A stretch of 64,000 nt of DNA from CAVUEG01 sp963740525 (GTDB lineage: Bacteria > Actinomycetota > Actinomycetes > Propionibacteriales > Nocardioidaceae). The DNA is taken from contig CAVUEG010000006.1 in assembly GCA_963740525.1 (NCBI GenBank), forward strand, positions 1,491,859-1,555,858. Direction: 5' to 3'. A program made the translations under genes and the position numbers. Of the stretch, positions 1 through 8,425 are shown in pieces. Under the pieces are notes generated by a model that saw only the letters and a list, made by a program, of their open reading frames with translations, was not told the DNA's origin and made no database searches. The first letter of the stretch is position 1; each line of letters opens with the position of its first letter.

Positions 1-15
1 CCACAGTGGTGGCTC

Positions 16-45
16 CCCCCAAGGTCCCCCAAGGTCCCCCCAATG
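16..45. repeat. short tandem repeat, CCCCCAAGGT units
   Basis: Two and a half copies of a ten-base unit lie just ahead of the first gene. The half-site GGACCTTGG (reverse strand) is the same as in the palindromes near 2590 and 6897-6930. It may be a promoter element or a simple slippage repeat; the sequence does not decide. Confidence 0.6.
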
Positions 46-64
46 TCCTCTGCAAGGAGCGCCC

Positions 65-1246
65 GTGCCCGACCCCTCCACCCGCGACTTCGACCTGGTG
101 CTCTTCGGGGCCACCGGCTTCACCGGGGGTCTCACGGCCGAGTACCTCGCTGAGCACGCACCCGAGGGCTCTCGCTGGGCGCTCGCCGGCCGCAGCCTGG
201 CCAAGCTCGAGGCCGTGCGTGACAGGCTCACCCAGATCGACCCGTCGCTGAAGGAGATGACGCTGCTCGAGGCCGACGTCACCGACGCTGCGTCGATCGC
301 GAGGGTCGCCGCCGCGACGCGCGTCGTGATCACGACCGTCGGCCCCTACCTGACCTACGGCGAACCGCTCGTCGCGGCGTGTGCCGCAGCCGGAACCGAC
401 TACGTCGACCTGACCGGTGAGGCGGAGTTCGTCGACCGGATGTACGTCGACCACCACGCCGCCGCCGTCGCGACCGGAGCCAGGATCGTGCACGCCTGCG
501 GCTTCGACTCGATCCCGCACGACCTCGGTGCCCTGTTCACCGTCAAGCAGCTCCCCACGGACGAGCCGCTGACCGTCCGTGGCGTGGTGCGCGCCTCCGG
601 TACCTTCTCCGGCGGCACGTTCCACTCGGCCCTGACGGCGCTGTCACGGGGACGCGAGATGAAGCAGGCCTCCGCCGAGCGGCGGCGGCTCGAGCCGCGC
701 CCCGAAGGTCGCCGGTCGCGCGCGAGGTCGCGCCGCCCCCATCACGACGAGCAGCTGGGCTGGTGGCTGGTGCCGCTGCCGACGATCGACCCGATCGTGG
801 TGGCACGTTCGGGCGCGGCCCGCGCTGACTACGGTCCTTCGTTCACCTACTCCCACTACGCGGGCGTCAAGCGGCTCCCGACCGTCGTCGGCGGGGTCGC
901 GGCCGTCGGCGGCCTCGCCCTCGCCTCGCAGGTCGCGCCACTGCGGAACCTACTGCTCGGGCGCGTCAAGCAGGGCGACGGACCGTCGCTCGAGAAGCGC
1001 GAGAAGTCGTGGTTCACCGTCGACTTCATCGGCGAAGGGGGTGGCGAGGTCGTGCACACCCGCGTCTCCGGAGGGGACCCCGGCTACGGCGAGACCGCCA
1101 AGATGCTGGCGGAGTCCGCGTTGTCGCTGGCCTTCGACCAGGACAACCCGAGCACCGCCGGACAGGTGACCCCCGCGGCGGCCATGGGCGAGCGCCTCAC
1201 CGAGCGGCTGGTCGCCCGAGGCATGCGCTTCGAGGTCGTCAGCTGA
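65..1246 (+). CDS. saccharopine dehydrogenase-like NAD(P)-binding oxidoreductase
   Basis: A 393-residue protein starting at GTG. An N-terminal Rossmann fold is plain (VLFGATGFTGGLTAEYL, residues 12-28), followed by a second strand with LAGRS. The family includes the actinobacterial trans-acting enoyl reductases of the Rv2449c/Rv2953 type, which act on lipid intermediates, and true saccharopine dehydrogenases. The conserved segment LPTIDP near residue 238 and the hydrophobic stretch around residue 285 fit the actinobacterial lipid-linked branch. The substrate cannot be read from the sequence. Its 3' end overlaps the convergent EfeO-like gene by 8 bases. Confidence 0.85.
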   Translation: MPDPSTRDFDLVLFGATGFTGGLTAEYLAEHAPEGSRWALAGRSLAKLEAVRDRLTQIDPSLKEMTLLEADVTDAASIARVAAATRVVITTVGPYLTYGEPLVAACAAAGTDYVDLTGEAEFVDRMYVDHHAAAVATGARIVHACGFDSIPHDLGALFTVKQLPTDEPLTVRGVVRASGTFSGGTFHSALTALSRGREMKQASAERRRLEPRPEGRRSRARSRRPHHDEQLGWWLVPLPTIDPIVVARSGAARADYGPSFTYSHYAGVKRLPTVVGGVAAVGGLALASQVAPLRNLLLGRVKQGDGPSLEKREKSWFTVDFIGEGGGEVVHTRVSGGDPGYGETAKMLAESALSLAFDQDNPSTAGQVTPAAAMGERLTERLVARGMRFEVVS

Positions 1247-1625
1247 CCTTGGTCACGGTGAAGTCGGAGCGGATGCCGTCGCCCTTCATCCCCGGCTTGC
1301 ACGCGGGGACGTACTGCCCGGGCTCCAGGTCCGCCACCAGGTCACGGGTCAGGCCGGGCCCGATGTTCTCGACCTCGGCGATGACCTCCTTGCCATCGGC
1401 GGCGTACAGGTAGAGCTCGGTGGTCTGGTCGCCGTCGTTGGTGACCTTGAAGACGACGGTGCCGCTGGGAGCGGTGTCATCCGACAGCGTGCAGGCGTCC
1501 GCGGTCGAGCTCACGTTGATGGTGGTCCGGGGGCCGGTGGCCGCCGAGTTGTCGGCGGTGCAGGACGCCAGCAGGGCCGTGGTGGCGACGGCGAGGCAGG
1601 CGGAAGCGAGGCGAGAGCGGTTCAC
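1239..1625 (-). CDS. EfeO-like cupredoxin-domain lipoprotein
   Basis: A 128-residue exported lipoprotein. The signal peptide ends in the lipobox LLASC, so Cys22 should be lipidated. The rest is one cupredoxin-like domain (ACTLSDDTAPSGTVVFKVTN, then GPGLTRDLVADLEPGQY and a C-terminal CKPGMKGDG), as in the N-terminal domain of EfeO. The M75 peptidase-like domain of full-length EfeO is absent. It lies 19 bases downstream of efeU on the same strand, so it probably delivers periplasmic iron to that permease. No EfeB peroxidase gene follows. Confidence 0.8.
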   Translation of the reverse strand: MNRSRLASACLAVATTALLASCTADNSAATGPRTTINVSSTADACTLSDDTAPSGTVVFKVTNDGDQTTELYLYAADGKEVIAEVENIGPGLTRDLVADLEPGQYVPACKPGMKGDGIRSDFTVTKVS

Positions 1626-1644
1626 GGGGTTCTCCTGGTGAGGG

Positions 1645-2478
1645 TCAGACGCGTGCCGGCACGGGAGCCGGACGCCGGAGGGTGCGGACGAACAGGGTCA
1701 GGGCAAGGACGACGTACAGCACCCAGGCGACGGCCTGGATGACGGTGGTCGCGGGGGAGAAGTTCAAGGTGCCCTTGAGCAGGGTTCCCAGCCACGAGTC
1801 GGGCGGGATGGTGGCACTGACGTCGAAGGCCATCGTGTTGAGCCCGGGCAGCAGGCCGGCTTCCTGGAGATCGTGGATGCCGTAGCCGAGCACGCCGGCG
1901 GCGACCAGGATCAGCAGGCCACCGGTCCAGGCGAAGAAGGAGCCCAGGTTGATCTTCACCGCACCGCGGTAGAAGAGGTAGCCGAGCACCACGGCCGTGG
2001 CGAGGCCGAGTGCGGCTCCGAGCAGCGGGGCGGTGCTGCTGGAGGCCCCGCTCGCGGCCTGGGTGGCCGCCCACAGGAAGAGGGCGGTCTCGAGCCCTTC
2101 GCGGCCGACGGCCAGCAGAGCCACCACGACCAGCCCGGCCCGGCCGGCGTCGGCGACGTGGTCGATCCGACCGCGCAGCTCACCGGAGAGGCCGCGCGCG
2201 GAGCGGGCCATCCAGAGCACCATCCAGGTCACGAAGCCGACCGCGGCGATCGAGAGGAAGCCGCCGATCGCCTCCTGGGTCTGGAAGGTCAGGCCCCGGG
2301 GACCGAAGGTCAGCACCGCGCCGAAGGCCAGGGAGACGGCGACCGCCAAGGCGACGCCGGTCCAGATCCGGGGCAGCAGGTGCCGACGGTCGGTCTTGAC
2401 CAGGTACGCGACCAGGATCACGACGACCAGCGAGGCCTCGAGTCCTTCGCGGAGCCCGATCAGGTAGTTCGCGAGCAC
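1645..2478 (-). CDS. efeU: FTR1-family iron permease EfeU
   Basis: A 277-residue polytopic membrane protein of the FTR1/EfeU family. The two REGLE motifs that bind iron are present: REGLEAS at residues 10-16 and REGLETA near residue 127. About seven hydrophobic segments match the family. The GTG start follows a GGAGG ribosome site. A nearly perfect IdeR/DtxR box lies 31-49 bases upstream, so expression should rise when iron is scarce. It is co-directional with the small EfeO-like lipoprotein and forms a reduced Efe importer without EfeB. Confidence 0.93.
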   Translation of the reverse strand: MLANYLIGLREGLEASLVVVILVAYLVKTDRRHLLPRIWTGVALAVAVSLAFGAVLTFGPRGLTFQTQEAIGGFLSIAAVGFVTWMVLWMARSARGLSGELRGRIDHVADAGRAGLVVVALLAVGREGLETALFLWAATQAASGASSSTAPLLGAALGLATAVVLGYLFYRGAVKINLGSFFAWTGGLLILVAAGVLGYGIHDLQEAGLLPGLNTMAFDVSATIPPDSWLGTLLKGTLNFSPATTVIQAVAWVLYVVLALTLFVRTLRRPAPVPARV

Positions 2479-2508
2479 GGTTCCTCCCGAGGCTGCGAGA
2501 CGAAATCA

Positions 2509-2527
2509 GTAGGTAAGGCTTACCTAA
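2509..2527. promoter_or_regulatory. IdeR/DtxR iron box
   Basis: The 19-bp sequence gtaggtaaggcttacctaa is an almost perfect inverted repeat. It matches the DtxR/IdeR consensus TTAGGTTAGSCTAACCTAA at nearly all positions. It lies directly upstream of efeU, where iron-loaded IdeR would block transcription. It could also affect the divergent transglycosylase gene about 185 bases away, but no evidence points there. Confidence 0.88.
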
Positions 2528-2711
2528 CGAACGTAACACTGTGGGGGTCGAGGGTCCAAACCGGGTAGCCCGGTTGTCCGGCGGCGTACGGACCAAGGTC
2601 GTCGTCGGCATGGCCCGTTCGGTTCAATTGCGGACCGAAAGTCGCAAAGCCCGTGTCGGCGGACCGCGCGGACCCTAGGCTCTGAGCAGCCCAGTCTGAG
2701 GATCCGTGCAC
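2528..2711. promoter_or_regulatory. upstream region of the lytic transglycosylase gene
   Basis: This 184-base non-coding stretch separates divergent efeU and the transglycosylase gene. It holds GGACCAAGGTC at 2590-2600, a motif that recurs upstream of two other wall-hydrolase genes here, and a short inverted repeat TTGCG/CGCAA at 2628-2647. No confident -10/-35 pair was found. Confidence 0.4.
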
Positions 2712-3893
2712 ATGAGCTTGCTGACCACCCGAGGCCACCTCCGGGCTGCGGCTGTCACGATCGCGATCGTGGTGCTCGCGCCGGTGTCGGCGAGTGCGGC
2801 GACGGTCGTCCACGACGATGGCCACGGCGATGGCCACGGAATGGCGCAGGGTCCTGGCGCCGTTGCTCCCGCGGCTCCCGCCGCCGACGGCTTCGGCCCG
2901 GTCCTCGTGGCTCAACGCGACGTCCCGGACACCCTCCCGGTCTACGAGGCGGTGCTGATCCCGCTCGGCACGGCCAAGGCCCGCAAGCCCGCCGTACGAG
3001 GTCCGAAGGGCACGCCCGTGTGGACGGCCAGCCAGCTCTCGGACCACGGCATCCCGGCCGCCGCGGTGCATGCCTACCAGTCCGCCGCCCGGCAGATCGC
3101 CACCAGCGACTCCGACTGTCACCTTCCGTGGACCCTGCTCGCCGGCATCGGTCGGGTCGAGTCCGACCACGGCCGGTACGGCGGCTCCGTGCTCGGCACC
3201 AACGGCGTCTCCCGCCCGAAGATCATCGGGATCCCGCTCGATGGCCGGGGTCCGGTCGCGGCGATCCACGACAGCGACAACGGGGTGTGGGACCACGACC
3301 CGGTCTGGGATCGGGCCGTCGGACCGATGCAGTTCATCCCCGGCACCTGGAGGATGGCGGGCCGCGACGGGGACGGCAACGGCACCAAGGACCCCAACGA
3401 CCTCGATGACGCGGCGCTCGCGGCGGCGGGCTACCTCTGCGCCGCCGGGGGGGACCTGCGCTCGCCGACGTCGATGAGCCGCGCGATCTTCTCCTACAAC
3501 CACGACGACTACTACGTGGCGCTGGTCAGCGCCTTCGAGCGCGGCTACCGCACCGGCGTCTTCATCATGCCGCCTCCGCCGGCGGACGAGCACAAGCGCA
3601 AGCACCACAAGCACAAGCACCACAAGGCTGCGAAGCACGGCAAGCACGAGCAAGCACGGCAAGCACGGCAAGGGAGGCAACGGACAGGACCCCGCCGGGA
3701 CGTCCTCTACGACCCCCTCGACTCCCACAGCGTCGACTCCCAAGCCGTCCACGACGCCCAAGCCGACGCCCAAGCCGAAGCCGACGCCATCGCCGACCCC
3801 GGACCCGACCCGACTCCGGATCCGACGCCCGACCCGACCGTCACCCCTCCCGAGGACCCGCCGGCCGATCCTGCCGATCCGGTCACGAGCTGA
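2712..3893 (+). CDS. secreted lytic murein transglycosylase (tail in two frames)
   Basis: About 393 residues with a signal peptide ending ASA and an SLT/MltB-type transglycosylase core. The segment LLAGIGRVESDHGRYGG contains the catalytic Glu, and AVGPMQFIPGTW is the family's second hallmark. It should cleave the peptidoglycan glycan strand outside the cell. ATG 2712 is chosen because GAGGA lies 9 bases before it; GTG 2706 is possible. The tail is Lys/His-rich, then Pro/Thr-rich. Around 3650 and 3818 two compensating one-base shifts put the stretch between them in a wrong frame; read in the other frame it becomes a uniform TP/KP linker typical of wall-spanning tails. Confidence 0.85.
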   Translation: MSLLTTRGHLRAAAVTIAIVVLAPVSASAATVVHDDGHGDGHGMAQGPGAVAPAAPAADGFGPVLVAQRDVPDTLPVYEAVLIPLGTAKARKPAVRGPKGTPVWTASQLSDHGIPAAAVHAYQSAARQIATSDSDCHLPWTLLAGIGRVESDHGRYGGSVLGTNGVSRPKIIGIPLDGRGPVAAIHDSDNGVWDHDPVWDRAVGPMQFIPGTWRMAGRDGDGNGTKDPNDLDDAALAAAGYLCAAGGDLRSPTSMSRAIFSYNHDDYYVALVSAFERGYRTGVFIMPPPPADEHKRKHHKHKHHKAAKHGKHEQARQARQGRQRTGPRRDVLYDPLDSHSVDSQAVHDAQADAQAEADAIADPGPDPTPDPTPDPTVTPPEDPPADPADPVTS

Positions 3894-3923
3894 CCCTCCG
3901 GAGGCCCGTCGTACAGGTCATCC

Positions 3924-3986
3924 ATTGGTCACGAACTGCATGCCGCAGGCCCGAAAACCTGCGGTTGGGGACCAAACCGCATCCCC
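3924..3986. repeat. 63-bp structured repeat, copy A (intergenic)
   Basis: This 63-base sequence recurs at 59202-59264 with high identity. It contains CCGCAGG/CCTGCGG (7-bp stem, 8-base loop) and, overlapping the second arm, TGCGGTT/AACCGCA, so two hairpins compete for one arm. The outer TTGGT and ACCAA can close around the first hairpin. It lies 30 bases after the transglycosylase stop and 12 before the stop of the convergent lipoprotein gene, where it could act as a bidirectional terminator. No family is known to me. Confidence 0.75.
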
Positions 3987-3998
3987 AGGACGGTGCGG

Positions 3999-4718
3999 TC
4001 AGTGGCAGCCGTCAGGAGCGGCGGCGCAGCTGTTACCCAGGGCCAGGTCGACCAGGAACGCCCAGGTGTCGGGGTGCTTGGTCGCCCGGCCGGAGCCGGC
4101 GAGCAGGAGGGTCACGCCCTCGTTGACGACGAAGGTCGCGGTCTGGCCTTCACGGGTCGCCTGGACCGAGGCGGTGCCCAGTCGCGGGTCGTCACCGGGG
4201 GTCCAGCCGCAGTCGCGCAGGCCGCCGACGACGTCGGCGTAGGCCTTCTCGGCGGCCTCGGCCGAGCGGTAGGTCGCCACGGTCTCGGCCATGGCGGCAC
4301 CGGAACTGCTGAAGCCGACCGTGCGCCGGCCCAGGGAGGAGCCGGGCGTGAAGCACTCCTCGGACGAGGCCGGTACGACGACCCAGCGGCCGCCGATCAT
4401 GGAGCCCACGGTGGGGCCGTCGAGCATCGCGCCGTTCGGGATCTTCTTGTGCGGCTTCCCGTGGTGCGGAGCCTCGTCGGGGCGACCGGGGTCCGGGTAC
4501 TCCGACGCGTCAGCGCCGGGGTCGCCCGGGGGCAGGCTGGACTCCTGCGACGCCTTCCTGGCCTCCTTGGCGTGCTCCTTCGCGTGCTCCTTGGCCGCCT
4601 TCTTCGCGTGGACCCTCGTCTGGGCGGACCGGGTCGAGAGGTCCTGCTCGGCGGCGCATCCGGACAGCAGGCCGATCACCGCCACCGCGGCGAGGCCGTT
4701 GCGCAGGACCGGTGTCAT
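3999..4718 (-). CDS. sensor-domain-like lipoprotein
   Basis: A 239-residue lipoprotein with signal peptide and lipobox LLSGC. A Lys/Ala-rich charged stretch (residues 35-55) is followed by a globular part. Its segment MAETVATYRSAEAAEKAYADV and the four cysteines resemble actinobacterial extracellular PknH-like sensor domains; this is a tentative match. Its ATG overlaps the stop of the upstream M15-like gene, so the two are translationally coupled and probably act together at the wall. Confidence 0.75.
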   Translation of the reverse strand: MTPVLRNGLAAVAVIGLLSGCAAEQDLSTRSAQTRVHAKKAAKEHAKEHAKEARKASQESSLPPGDPGADASEYPDPGRPDEAPHHGKPHKKIPNGAMLDGPTVGSMIGGRWVVVPASSEECFTPGSSLGRRTVGFSSSGAAMAETVATYRSAEAAEKAYADVVGGLRDCGWTPGDDPRLGTASVQATREGQTATFVVNEGVTLLLAGSGRATKHPDTWAFLVDLALGNSCAAAPDGCH

Positions 4719-6772
4719 TCGGGAACCACCGACACGGCCAGGGCCCCGGAGTTGTCGCCGTAGTAGTCGTCGGCGACCACGAACGACAGCGGTCCGTTGC
4801 GGGGAACGGTGTAGTGCAGCACGTAGGTGTGGTTCTTCTCGTCGCAGTACCCGTACCCGTCGCTCGGCTCCCATGTGAAGAGTCTGCCGTTGATGGTCAG
4901 GTCGCCCAGAGGCTGGGTGCTCCCGTTGAAGGTGCCCTCGTAGCGGACCGACCGCCAGTGCAGGTCCGACGTGGTGATCGTGCACTCGGCATCCGCCGCG
5001 ATCCAGTCCGAGCCACCGCGCATCGAGTACGTGCCCGAGGCGGTGATCTTGAGCTGGGTTCCCTGGGCGTAGCTGGCCGCCGTCACCGTCGGCGTGGCGC
5101 TGTTGCCGGCCACGGTCAGGTCACCCGCGCCCGGCGTGGTGTCAGGGGTCGGTTCGGGCGTCGGGGTCGGGGTCGGGGTGGTTCCGACGTCGCCGGTGTA
5201 CGGCGTGACGCTCACCCGCAGCGAGCCGTCGTTGTCGGCGTACCCACTGGGGTCGAAGACCCGCACGTTCAGCGGCTGGGTGCGGTTGGCGTGCCAGACC
5301 CAGGAGTACGTGTGGTCCGAGGTGCAGCCCGGCGTCAGGGACGTCCCGGCCTGGTCAGGGGCGACGACCTGCGGCACCTGGCCACGCTCGTCGAACTGCC
5401 CCATCTTCATCGCGTACGACGTCCGGCGCATCCCGGGGTAGGTCGTGGTGGACGCACAGGCCGCGTCGACACTCCCGCCGTTCCCGTCGTCCCAGGAGCC
5501 GCTCACCGTGACCTGGTAGTCGTGGCCGCCGGGGAGCACCGCGGGGCTGGTCACACCGGCGGCTGCCTTGGCCGGAACCGTCCAGGCAACGGTCTTCTTG
5601 ACGACTCCCTGGTCGAGGATCCGGACCTTCAGCCGGCCGCTGTTGTCCTTGTAGCTGGTCGGGTCCCACACCGTGAGCGGGACTCGCCCGGTGCGCGACG
5701 CGGTGTACACCCAGCGGTAGGTGTGCGACTCGTTGTCGCAGTCGTCACCGTTGTCGGCCTCGGAGTAGAGGTCGTGGCCGTCGATGTAGAGGTCGAGGTG
5801 GTCGGCGTTCCAGTCGTCGGGACGCACGGAGCGGTCGCGTCGCCACCAGGAGTAGTCGGAGGTGCTGCACTCGGGGTCGGCGACCGAGGTGCTGCGCGCG
5901 TCGTACCGCCAGGTGCCGGTGGCCTCGATCAGGTAGCTGTGGCCGGCCTGCAGGGCGCGGTCCGTTCGGGTGCCCGCCCGGGCACTGGAGCGCACCATGA
6001 CTGTCTCGCGGCGCAGGACCGGACCGGCCTCGAGCGAGGCGGGGCTGCGCGGCTCCGGGATCTCGACCGGGTAGCCGTGGTCGGGCCACTGGTGCGGGTC
6101 GGTCGGGGTCGGGGCGCCGCCGTCCGAGCCGCCGTTGTCACCCGAGCCGCTGCCGGAGCCACTCGGGGGCGGGGCCACGTTCGGGAAGCTGCGGGGGTGC
6201 CAGAACGACGACAGCTTGCGTGCCCCCGCCCAGCTCAGGGAGAAGTGCACGTGGTCGGTGTGCGGGTTGGAGCCGGTGTATCTGCGCCAGCCCGACGAGG
6301 CCGAGTAGGAGCCCCAGATCCGGTGGTTCCAGATCATGTACTGGATGCCGAGCCGGCGGGCCATCGCGTACTTGTTGCCGTACCGGTCGGTCTTGAGCAG
6401 CCAGGCGAGCAGGGTCTTCACCTGGCGACGGTCCACCGCGGAGTACGCCGACATCCCCCAGTCGAAGGCGCGACCCTCCTTGTGCTCGGAGGCGCCGCCG
6501 ACCTTGCAAGACCGCGAGATGCCCAGACTGCGGGAGCGCGGGTAGGTGCGCAGGAGCATGTTCGCGAAGGCAACGGTGCCCGGCTTCGGGGCGGGCGTGC
6601 AGCGCTTCTGCCCGACGTACGGAGCGAGGTTCTCGATCCGGCGCAGGTAGTTGTGGGGCAGGTTCGGCACCCGCGCCGAGGCCGAGGCGGCCACGAGCGA
6701 CGGGACCAGCGTGACCGTGGAGGCGACGATCACAGTGGCGAGGAACGTGGTGAGGCGGCGGTGACAAGACAA
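4715..6772 (-). CDS. secreted M15-like peptidase with three lectin-like repeats
   Basis: About 685 residues. The TTG start at 6772 has GGGAG seven bases upstream and gives a clean signal peptide ending ASA; GTG 6826 in the same frame lacks a ribosome site. The N-terminal domain (about residues 35-200) has SEHKEGRAFDWG and HTDHVHFSLS, the zinc-ligand motifs of M15/ARB-07466-like peptidases. After a Gly/Ser linker come three repeats of roughly 120-145 residues, each ending in a DN(S/D)G-x-L-x-V strand and carrying paired cysteines; a TP-rich linker precedes the last. The repeats recall the calcium/galactose-binding PA-IL (LecA) fold. It probably trims peptidoglycan while bound to wall sugars. 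It is coupled to the downstream lipoprotein. Confidence 0.82.
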   Translation of the reverse strand: MSCHRRLTTFLATVIVASTVTLVPSLVAASASARVPNLPHNYLRRIENLAPYVGQKRCTPAPKPGTVAFANMLLRTYPRSRSLGISRSCKVGGASEHKEGRAFDWGMSAYSAVDRRQVKTLLAWLLKTDRYGNKYAMARRLGIQYMIWNHRIWGSYSASSGWRRYTGSNPHTDHVHFSLSWAGARKLSSFWHPRSFPNVAPPPSGSGSGSGDNGGSDGGAPTPTDPHQWPDHGYPVEIPEPRSPASLEAGPVLRRETVMVRSSARAGTRTDRALQAGHSYLIEATGTWRYDARSTSVADPECSTSDYSWWRRDRSVRPDDWNADHLDLYIDGHDLYSEADNGDDCDNESHTYRWVYTASRTGRVPLTVWDPTSYKDNSGRLKVRILDQGVVKKTVAWTVPAKAAAGVTSPAVLPGGHDYQVTVSGSWDDGNGGSVDAACASTTTYPGMRRTSYAMKMGQFDERGQVPQVVAPDQAGTSLTPGCTSDHTYSWVWHANRTQPLNVRVFDPSGYADNDGSLRVSVTPYTGDVGTTPTPTPTPEPTPDTTPGAGDLTVAGNSATPTVTAASYAQGTQLKITASGTYSMRGGSDWIAADAECTITTSDLHWRSVRYEGTFNGSTQPLGDLTINGRLFTWEPSDGYGYCDEKNHTYVLHYTVPRNGPLSFVVADDYYGDNSGALAVSVVPE

Positions 6773-6942
6773 GACAAAGCTCCCTGAGATGTACGGGCGC
6801 GGCTCCTTCCCTGAGTCACGCCCCACCGGGGATTCTTTGTCGGATCAGAGGTCTTTACCTGGCTTCGGGGGGATATGGCCCGATCGGGTCATTTCGGGAC
6901 CTTGGTCGGGCTATGGGGGACCTTGGTCCTTGGCACTAGCGG
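6773..6942. promoter_or_regulatory. upstream region of the M15-like gene
   Basis: This non-coding stretch carries GGACCTTGGTC at 6897-6907 and GGACCTTGGTCC at 6919-6930, two near-identical palindromic elements 22 bases apart. It also holds GGTCATTTCGGG (6887-6898), whose reverse complement recurs at 33412-33423 ahead of rpfB. These may be binding sites of a shared regulator. Confidence 0.4.
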
Positions 6943-7015
6943 TGCCCCAGGCAGGAGTCGAACCTGCGACCTTTCGCTTAGGAGGCGGCTGCTCTATCCA
7001 CTGAGCTACTGGGGC
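6943..7015 (-). tRNA. tRNA-Arg (CCT)
   Basis: A 73-base cloverleaf: acceptor GCCCCAG/CTGGGGC, D-arm GCTC/GAGC, T-arm GCAGG-TTCGACT-CCTGC and anticodon loop CTCCTAA with anticodon CCT, reading AGG. CCA is not encoded (the gene ends ACC then G). The anticodon stem GCCGC/GCGAA forms only three pairs, with two mismatches at its base, which is unusual and may be a base-call error. Confidence 0.92.
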
Positions 7016-7186
7016 GGGCGTCGAAACGCGCGCCCATCCTGCCACGGCGCCCGGGACGCTCGGAGACCAGTTCCACAACACCCCGAGTTGGAGTGGACGG
7101 CTCCAACCTTCACAATGGGAGGTTGGTAGGTCTTTGCGCCCCACATCGGTGGTGGCGTCTCCGAGTGAAAAGAGCAGTAGCCCGAC

Positions 7187-8380
7187 GTGTCCGAATCCGA
7201 TGCCGACGACTCCGGCCGCCACCGCGGTGCGGTCCCCGTCAAGCACAAGGTCGCCAAGACCGTGGGCGTCTCCGCCCTCGTGCTGCTCCTGGTGGGGATG
7301 ACCGGTTTCCTGCTTGCCTACCGTCACCTCGAGGGCAACATCACCGTCATCGACCCCGGCAACATGCTGGGCTCGCGTCCGGCGAAAGTCGTCGTCCCCG
7401 CAGCCCCGCACGAACCGCTGAACATCCTGCTGCTCGGCTCCGACACCCGCGAGGGCAAGGGCAACGGCATCGACCACGCCGCTGCGGGCGCCCGCTCGGA
7501 CACGACGATCCTGCTGCACATCAGTGCCGACCGGAAGCATGCGTACGGCGTCAGCATCCCGCGCGACACCATGGTCCAGCGGCCCGACTGTGGCGACGTC
7601 CCGGGCGGCTTCGACATGTGGAACAACGCCTACGCCTACGGTGGGCCGACCTGCACGCAGAAGCAGGTGGAGCAGGTGACCGGGATCCTCGTCGACCACG
7701 TCGTCGTGGTCGACTTCCGCGGGTTCCGGGCCATGGTCGACGCGCTCGGCGGCGTGCCCGTCTGCGTCCCCAGCGAGGTCAACGACCAGAAGCACGGCAT
7801 CTATCTGCCGAAGGGGACCTACGACGTCACCGGGCAGCAGGCGCTGAGCTACGTTCGCGAGCGCTACATCCTCTCTGCGAACTCCGACATCGGGCGCATG
7901 GCCCGCCAGCAGGCGTTCCTCGGCGCGATGGCCAAGAAGGCGATCTCCCTGGGCACCCTGACCAACCCGGTCAAGCTGTACAAGTTCCTCGATGCGGCCA
8001 CCAAGTCACTCTCGACCGACGAGGGGCTCGCGCACCTGCGGTCTCTGGCCGACCTTGCCAAGCAGCTGCGCGGGATCGGGACCGAGAACATCCAGTTCCT
8101 CACCGCGCCCTTCGAGTCGTATCCCCCGAACCCGAACCGGCTGCAGCTGACCCCGGCCGCCAACCGGCTGTGGAAGCAGCTGCGTCGCGACAACGAGCTC
8201 TCGGGGTCGTACGTGAAGTCGATCATCAAGGCGTCCTCGACGCCTGGCGGGTCGGCTACGGGAAGCACCGAGTCTGCGTCCCCGAACCCTTCCAAGGGAC
8301 CGTCCGCTGGCGCTTCCGAGACTGCCAAGCCGACGCAGGCGCAGCGCGACGCCGCGGCCGAGAACGGACTCTGCGCCTGA
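7187..8380 (+). CDS. LytR-CpsA-Psr (LCP) family phosphotransferase
   Basis: A 397-residue type II membrane protein: a short cytoplasmic tail, one membrane helix (residues 25-45) and an extracellular LCP domain. The hallmark motifs are NILLLGSDTR, RSDTTILLHI, YGVSIPRDT, VDALGGVPVCV and LSYVRERY with the conserved arginines. LCP enzymes move undecaprenyl-linked glycans onto peptidoglycan; in actinobacteria this is how arabinogalactan or other wall polymers are attached. The tail is Ser/Pro-rich and disordered. It starts at GTG, and a 9-base direct repeat follows its stop. Confidence 0.92.
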   Translation: MSESDADDSGRHRGAVPVKHKVAKTVGVSALVLLLVGMTGFLLAYRHLEGNITVIDPGNMLGSRPAKVVVPAAPHEPLNILLLGSDTREGKGNGIDHAAAGARSDTTILLHISADRKHAYGVSIPRDTMVQRPDCGDVPGGFDMWNNAYAYGGPTCTQKQVEQVTGILVDHVVVVDFRGFRAMVDALGGVPVCVPSEVNDQKHGIYLPKGTYDVTGQQALSYVRERYILSANSDIGRMARQQAFLGAMAKKAISLGTLTNPVKLYKFLDAATKSLSTDEGLAHLRSLADLAKQLRGIGTENIQFLTAPFESYPPNPNRLQLTPAANRLWKQLRRDNELSGSYVKSIIKASSTPGGSATGSTESASPNPSKGPSAGASETAKPTQAQRDAAAENGLCA

Positions 8381-8425
8381 GCGCCGGCCGGAGTTCGCAG
8401 GATTTTCTGCACCGACGCCCTGTTG

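Noticed and set aside
2520..3773. 417-codon open frame on the - strand
   Set aside because: It mirrors the lytic transglycosylase gene, which has clear motifs and a signal peptide; the mirror has none.
4712..6787. 691-codon open frame on the + strand
   Set aside because: Antisense of the M15-like peptidase gene; no domain and biased residue content.
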